Positions 59,701 through 64,000 of a stretch of DNA of 64,000 bases are shown here, one piece after another. The notes under the pieces were generated by a model. That model made no database searches. It worked only from the letters and a program-made list of their open reading frames with translations, and had not been told where the DNA came from. The first letter of the stretch is position 1; every line of letters begins with the position of its first letter. This DNA comes from Hyphomicrobiales bacterium (GTDB lineage Bacteria > Pseudomonadota > Alphaproteobacteria > Rhizobiales > Rhizobiaceae), in NCBI GenBank assembly GCA_900473185.1, contig UCKU01000013.1, forward strand, positions 412,396 to 476,395, written 5' to 3'. The position numbers and the translations under genes were made by a program.

Positions 59701-62700
59701 TGTCGCCGGCTATCGCCTGGACGGTCAGCCAAACGGCGGAAACCGAGGACCGGCTCGATGTGCCCGATAATGTCCGCAACGAATTGCGCAAGATCGCAAG
59801 GCGTACATGGCGGTATTTCGACCACTTCGTGGTTCCCGGTCAGCATTACCTGCCGCCGGACAATGTCCAGCAGACGCCGCATGCCGTCGTCGCCATGCGT
59901 ACCTCGCCGACCAATATCGGCGTCTACCTTCTGTCGGTGATTTCAGCGCGACGGTTCGGCTGGATTTCCTTCGAGGATGCGGTCAGGCGCATCGAGCAGA
60001 CGATCGAAACCGTCGACAGGCTCGAGAAATATCGCGGCCATCTCTTCAACTGGTATCATACCGACACGCTTAAGCCGCTTGGTCGCCGATATGTGTCATC
60101 TGTCGACAGCGGTAATTTTGCCGGCCATCTGATTGCGGTATCGTCGGCCTGCCGGATCTGGGCGCAGGCTCCGCTTGCCCACATTCACACCGATCTCGAT
60201 GGAATTGGCGATGTCGCGGCCATTCTTCGCGAGGTGCTGAACGAGCTTCGGGAAGAAGACAAGTCTGTCCTATCCCTTCACGATCGGCTCGATGGCCGGA
60301 TCGCCGATCTCGAAACGGCGGTTGCTACCGGCAAGCGGGAGAAGGAATTCTCCTCAGGCCTGATCGAGCGATTTGCCGGACAGGCCCGCGAAATCCGCGA
60401 ACTTGCCGGCAGCCTCGACCGAGAAGTGAAGACAGCGCAAAGCGACGAGATCGTCCAATGGGCGGAAAAGCTCGTGGCAACCTGCGAGCTTCATCTCACC
60501 GACAAGGCTTTCGATCCTTCTCAGGTGGATGCCATCAGCGAAAGGCTGATCCACGTCGGCAATCGCGCCCGCGAAATCGCTTTCGACATGGATTTCAGCT
60601 TCCTCTATCGCCCCGAGCGCCGGTTGCTGTCGATTGGCTTCCGGGTGGAGACGGAAGAAGTCGATGCGGCCTGCTACGACCTGCTCGCCTCGGAAGCACG
60701 TCTGACCAGCCTGTTTTCCATCGCCAAGGGCGATCTGCCGACAGAGCACTGGTACAAGCTCGGCCGTCACGTTGTCCCGGTTGGCCCGCGCGGGGCGCTG
60801 GTCTCCTGGTCCGGCTCGATGTTCGAATATCTGATGCCGCCACTCGTCATGCAGGAGCGCAGCGGAGGTATTCTCAACCAGACCAACAATCTGATCGTTC
60901 TCGAACAGATGAACTATGCCCGTAAGCTCGGCACGCCGTGGGGCATTTCGGAAGCGGCCTTCAATGCCCGCGACCACCAGATGAACTATCAGTACAGCAA
61001 TTTTGGCGTGCCGACGCTTGGCCTGAAGCGCGGTCTCGGCCAGAATGCCGTTATCGCGCCTTACGCTTCGCTGCTGGCGAGCCAGTACCACCCGGTCGCC
61101 GCACTCGAAAACCTCAACAGGTTGAGATCTGTCGGCGCGCTCGGCATGTATGGCTTCCACGATGCCGTCGATTTCACGGCAAGCCGCGTACCGGAAGGCA
61201 AGCAGTGCGCGGTGGTCTACAACTACTATGCCCACCATCACGGCATGTCGATCGCAGCCGTCGCCAACGTCGCCTTCGATGGAATGCTGCGCGAGCTTTT
61301 CCATGCCGATCCTGTCATCGAGGCAGCCGAGCTGCTGCTGCAGGAAAAGGCACCACGCGACATCCCCGTCATGGCGGCCAAGCACGAAACCGATGCGCCT
61401 GCTACCATCCAGGGCGACCTCATGCGTCCGGAAGTGCGCCGCCTGGAAGACCCGGCATCGCGCGAACGCGAATTGCTGCTGCTGTCCAACGGTCGCTATT
61501 CAGCCATGCTGACGGCGACGGGTTCCGGCTACAGCCGCTGGAAAAACCTCTCTGTCAACCGGTGGCGGGCCGATCCGACCGAGGACCGTTGGGGTTCCTT
61601 CATCTTCCTGCGGGATACGGAATCCAACGAATGGTGGTCTGCGACGGCCGAGCCGCGCTCGATCGCCAACGAACACGTGCGCGTCAGCTTCAGCGACGAC
61701 AAGGCCGAGTTCGTCAAGACCGTCGGTGAGCTGACGAGCGAGATGGAAGTCTTCGTTGCGAGCGATCACGATGCGGAAGGCCGCCGTCTGACGATCACCA
61801 ATACCGGCTCCGAAGATCGCGTCATCGAAGTGACCTCCTATATGGAACCGGTCGCGACGCTCGATGTCGTCGATACAGGCCACCCGGTCTTTGCCCGCAT
61901 GTTCCTGAGGACCGAGATTGCCGCGGCCGGCGACGCGATCGTCGTCGAACGCCAGAAGCGCGGGCTGACCGATCCCGATGTCACCATCGCGCAGCTTATC
62001 GTCGATACGTCAGGCGAAAATGGCCCGACGCAATATGAGACCGACCGCATGCGCTTCCTCGGCCGGGGCCGCACCCTGACCGAAGCTGCTGCCTTCGATG
62101 CGGATGCCAAGCTGACGGGCACGGACGGCTTCACCATGGATGCCTGCGTGTCGCTGCGCCGTACGCTTCGCGTGCCGGCCGGCGAAAAGGTCAGCGTGAC
62201 TTTCTGGACCATTGCGGCCGCCGAACGGGCCGAACTCGAAGCGGCGCTGGAGCACTATCGCCAGCCGGAAAGCTTTGCCCAGGGTCTCGTTCAGGCCTGG
62301 ACGAGGACGCAGAGCCAGTTGCGTCAGATCGGCGTAAACTCGAAGGAGGCAGCCGCCTATCAGCGGTTCGCGCGCTACATCATCTATCCCGACATGGCGC
62401 TGCGCGCCGATAGCAAGGTGGTTCGCGAGGGTCTTAAGTCCCAGTCCGTTCTCTGGGGTGCAACGCTATCAGGCGATGCGCCGCTGATGACGCTGCGCAT
62501 CACCGACGAGCTCGGCACCGATCTTGTCAAGGAACTGCTGCGGGCTCAGGGTCTCCTGCAATCGCGCGGCGTCGAGGTCGATCTCGTGATCTTCAACGAG
62601 CGTGCTGGTGAGGCGGCTGCGGAAATGCAGCGCACGATCGACCAGCTCTGCGATGCGGCGCGCCATGCAAGCGAAATTGCCGGGATCCAGCGCAACATCT

Positions 62701-64000
62701 ATGTATTGCGCAAGGACCTGACGACACCGGAAGCATATGGCGCCATCATCGCTGCCTCGCGCGTTGTTCTGCGTGGCCGCGACGGCAGTCTCATCGACCA
62801 GCTGCAGAAGGCTCGTTCCGTTGCCGGATCACCGGCGCTGCTCGGCCAATGGGGCGATTCCACCCTGGTGCCGAGGATGGTCCGCGGTACTGCTGAGCCG
62901 GTACAGGCCGATGGCGGCGATCTCGCCTTCTGGAACGGCTATGGCGGCTTTGCGGCCGATGGCAGCGAATATGTCGTGCGCCTGTCGGGCGGCGAACAAA
63001 CGCCGCAGCCGTGGGTCAACATCATCGCCAATGACAGTTTCGGCTTCCATGTTTCGGCCGAAGGTGCCGCCTTCACCTGGAGCCAGAACTCCCGCGACCA
63101 TCAGTTGACCCCCTGGACCAATGACATGGTCACCAACCGGCCGGGTGAAGCCTTCTACCTGAAGGATCTCGACCGCGGCTCGGTCATCGTGCCCTATGCG
63201 TCTCTGGCGCAGCGCTCAGATACGCGCTTCGAAGCCCGTCATGGCCTCGGCTACTCTGTCTTCTCGACGGTTCAGGACGAGATCGCCCTGGAGTTCACGC
63301 AGACCCTGCATATGCAGAAGTCGATCAAGCTGACGCAGCTGCGCATCCGCAATGATGCGGGCGAGGCACGCAAGCTGCGTCTTTACGGCTATGCCGAATG
63401 GATTCTCGGCAACAACCCGACGAAGAGCAAACCCTTCATCATCTCCAGCTATGACAGCGCGAGTGGCGCGGTCTTCGCGAGCAATCCGTTCAGCGTGAGC
63501 TTCGGGACGCGTGTCGCTGCATTTGCGGCAAGCGAAACGCCGTCCAGCGTTTCCACCAGCCGTCGCGAATTCATCGGCCGGCATGGAACGATCCAGCAGC
63601 CGCGCACCGTCTCGGCGGGCTCGCGTCTCTCCAATGCTTTGGATCTCGATGGCGATCCGGCAGCCGCCATGGCCTTCGATCTGACGATCGGGCCCGGCGA
63701 GGTACGCGACATCTGCTTCTATATGGGCGATGCTGCCTCGCAGGAAGAAGCCGCTGCTCTGATTGGTGAGATCCGCTCCGTCAGCTTCGAAGAGGTTCTC
63801 GGTCAGACCCGTGACTTCTGGAAGAACTTTACCGGCAAGACACGTGTTTCTACGCCGGATCAGCGCCTCGACTTCATGGTCAACAGCTGGCTGCCCTATC
63901 AGACCTACGGCTGCCGCATCATGGCCCGCACCGCCTTCTACCAGTCGAGCGGCGCGTGGAATTTGCGCGACCAGCTGCAGGATTCGCTGGCCTTCCTGTT
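56796..64000 (+). CDS. ndvB: Cyclic beta-1,2-glucan synthase, 5' 85 percent (open at window end)
   Basis: Makes and cyclises periplasmic beta-1,2-glucan, needed for osmotic adaptation and host infection. The frame starts at the ATG at 56796 and runs 2401 codons to the window edge; the family is about 2830 residues. Membrane helices occur near residues 405-430 and 805-1010. The GT84 glycosyltransferase domain has LDSDTR (Asp624, Asp626) and the QHRWARGDW motif (Gln771, Arg773, Trp774). A glucoamylase-like region around 1400 includes NYYAHHHGMS. The GH94 phosphorylase-like C-terminus is reached at LRDQLQDSLAFL, where the window ends. Several interior minus-strand frames are shadows. Homologue of Agrobacterium chvB. 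Confidence 0.96.
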   Translation, partial: MSSQNITGASGANVHATAADPDFGIRAALLSNDQLRVKAAQFAENRALDVASFKNFDFFQRHRENEAEILRVYRAAAADVDAGESITPATEWLLDNHYIVEEAIQEVRRDFPKKFYRELRKIKLDGTEVPRTLALAWLYMAHAHSNISNAGMAAVTEGFQDRETLRIGELWALPSLVRYVLIDNLRHVATHVDKSREMRTSANAAATQAIALGDAGSAGFLETLVANLDDTTFVTQLHYRLRNALEPTEAALSWLEAKLAAKGTDAETVMSAEQVRLGAANTLMGSIIKSLREINDTDWSEWVEEVSTIDKLLWQQTDYAELDSGSRNSYRRQIEKLAKRSDKTEMDIAEAAVRLADRAKAGSQDPSSSAGNVGYYFVGNGRPALESEIGFRPTLGLRFMRVIRELNWLAIAVPVLLLTLLALVITDAIFVDAGMPLFATIVLLLMFALPASEGATGLFNFFATFFITPDRLVGYEFKKGLPAEARTLVTIPCLIGKREHVDELVRNLEVHYLANARGEIYYALLSDWPDAQEEQNARDLEVLDYALSKIANLEARYAEDGKQRFYLLHRRRQYNPAEGAWMGWERKRGKLHELNMLLRGEPNTSFLPGADIVPQDVKYVMTLDSDTRVVRDTVTKLVGKLHHPINRPVFDARKQRVVDGYGVLQPRVTPSLTTGKDASTFQRVFSVNRGLDPYVFAVSDVYQDITGEGTFTGKGLYHVDAFEASLKGRIKENSVLSHDLLEGSMARCALVTDCELVEDFPIRYEVEVSRQHRWARGDWQLLPYIFDDRRGVTALGCWKMFDNLRRSLTPIAWFLASVLGWYWMDPLGALIWQILLIFSLFVAPTLSLINGIIPRTSDIILQAHLHTVWKDIENANAQVAMRIVFIADTACVMADAIIRSLYRLFVSRKLMLQWRTAASAQAMAQTTILGHYKVMWRAPVLAILALLFVISSGDSAWMVGLPFVILWVLSPAIAWTVSQTAETEDRLDVPDNVRNELRKIARRTWRYFDHFVVPGQHYLPPDNVQQTPHAVVAMRTSPTNIGVYLLSVISARRFGWISFEDAVRRIEQTIETVDRLEKYRGHLFNWYHTDTLKPLGRRYVSSVDSGNFAGHLIAVSSACRIWAQAPLAHIHTDLDGIGDVAAILREVLNELREEDKSVLSLHDRLDGRIADLETAVATGKREKEFSSGLIERFAGQAREIRELAGSLDREVKTAQSDEIVQWAEKLVATCELHLTDKAFDPSQVDAISERLIHVGNRAREIAFDMDFSFLYRPERRLLSIGFRVETEEVDAACYDLLASEARLTSLFSIAKGDLPTEHWYKLGRHVVPVGPRGALVSWSGSMFEYLMPPLVMQERSGGILNQTNNLIVLEQMNYARKLGTPWGISEAAFNARDHQMNYQYSNFGVPTLGLKRGLGQNAVIAPYASLLASQYHPVAALENLNRLRSVGALGMYGFHDAVDFTASRVPEGKQCAVVYNYYAHHHGMSIAAVANVAFDGMLRELFHADPVIEAAELLLQEKAPRDIPVMAAKHETDAPATIQGDLMRPEVRRLEDPASRERELLLLSNGRYSAMLTATGSGYSRWKNLSVNRWRADPTEDRWGSFIFLRDTESNEWWSATAEPRSIANEHVRVSFSDDKAEFVKTVGELTSEMEVFVASDHDAEGRRLTITNTGSEDRVIEVTSYMEPVATLDVVDTGHPVFARMFLRTEIAAAGDAIVVERQKRGLTDPDVTIAQLIVDTSGENGPTQYETDRMRFLGRGRTLTEAAAFDADAKLTGTDGFTMDACVSLRRTLRVPAGEKVSVTFWTIAAAERAELEAALEHYRQPESFAQGLVQAWTRTQSQLRQIGVNSKEAAAYQRFARYIIYPDMALRADSKVVREGLKSQSVLWGATLSGDAPLMTLRITDELGTDLVKELLRAQGLLQSRGVEVDLVIFNERAGEAAAEMQRTIDQLCDAARHASEIAGIQRNIYVLRKDLTTPEAYGAIIAASRVVLRGRDGSLIDQLQKARSVAGSPALLGQWGDSTLVPRMVRGTAEPVQADGGDLAFWNGYGGFAADGSEYVVRLSGGEQTPQPWVNIIANDSFGFHVSAEGAAFTWSQNSRDHQLTPWTNDMVTNRPGEAFYLKDLDRGSVIVPYASLAQRSDTRFEARHGLGYSVFSTVQDEIALEFTQTLHMQKSIKLTQLRIRNDAGEARKLRLYGYAEWILGNNPTKSKPFIISSYDSASGAVFASNPFSVSFGTRVAAFAASETPSSVSTSRREFIGRHGTIQQPRTVSAGSRLSNALDLDGDPAAAMAFDLTIGPGEVRDICFYMGDAASQEEAAALIGEIRSVSFEEVLGQTRDFWKNFTGKTRVSTPDQRLDFMVNSWLPYQTYGCRIMARTAFYQSSGAWNLRDQLQDSLAFL

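Noticed and set aside
1..64000. CRISPR arrays, tRNA or rRNA genes, intact insertion sequences
   Set aside because: Looked for regular repeats, cloverleaf-like segments and transposase motifs; none was convincing.

Overview
The window looks like chromosomal DNA of a Rhizobium/Agrobacterium-type alphaproteobacterium (Rhizobiaceae). The indications are a cyclic beta-1,2-glucan synthase (NdvB/ChvB), rhizobial small families (DUF1127, DUF982, DUF2934, DUF6894, DUF6074-like), three CUT1 sugar importers, high-GC coding bias with long antisense shadow frames, and a CtrA-type box. No rRNA, tRNA, CRISPR array or intact insertion sequence was seen.

Layout. (1) 1-19868 is mostly a surface-polysaccharide locus: a cut-off acyltransferase and a secreted SGNH hydrolase, nucleotide-sugar enzymes (ugd, manC, manB), a Wzc/ExoP-like tyrosine kinase co-polymerase, a Wza-like outer-membrane lipoprotein, a Wzy/ligase-like membrane protein, an exported low-complexity protein, a PPP-type phosphatase and a BTLCP-type cysteine peptidase. 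Inside it sit ung and a dioxygenase/hydrolase pair resembling MhqO/MhqD. (2) 18822-26299 is a LacI-controlled operon: two sugar-modifying enzymes followed by a complete CUT1 ABC importer. (3) 26430-29500 holds an EmrAB-like drug efflux pair. (4) 29715-38578 is a patchwork of small genes: a Crp/Fnr regulator, a DUF1194 protein, a truncated LLM oxidoreductase, DUF1127, a structured RNA, a lytic transglycosylase, a siderophore-interacting flavoprotein, a frameshifted small gene and DUF2934. (5) 38749-45928 is an AraC-controlled CUT1 importer with a fused Gfo/Idh-aldo/keto reductase. (6) 46141-54006 is an acylphosphatase, then a LacI-linked alpha-L-rhamnosidase and CUT1 importer. (7) 54036-56455 is a nitric-oxide defence module: an NsrR-like Rrf2 regulator, a truncated globin fused to DUF1971, and flavohaemoglobin. 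(8) 56796-64000 is ndvB, open at the window end.

The most striking signal is at 34378-34566, just downstream of the DUF1127 gene. Four consecutive hairpins each expose a CUCCUCCC anti-Shine-Dalgarno-like loop, the last being a terminator, and an RpoH-like promoter precedes them. This matches the design of the CcsR/cuckoo RNA family that accompanies DUF1127 genes in alphaproteobacteria. Other points of note are a frameshifted short gene at 37471, tandem NsrR-type operators, a TTAA-N7-TTAAC CtrA box in the polysaccharide locus, and a hairpin between the binding-protein gene and the first permease gene in all three importers.
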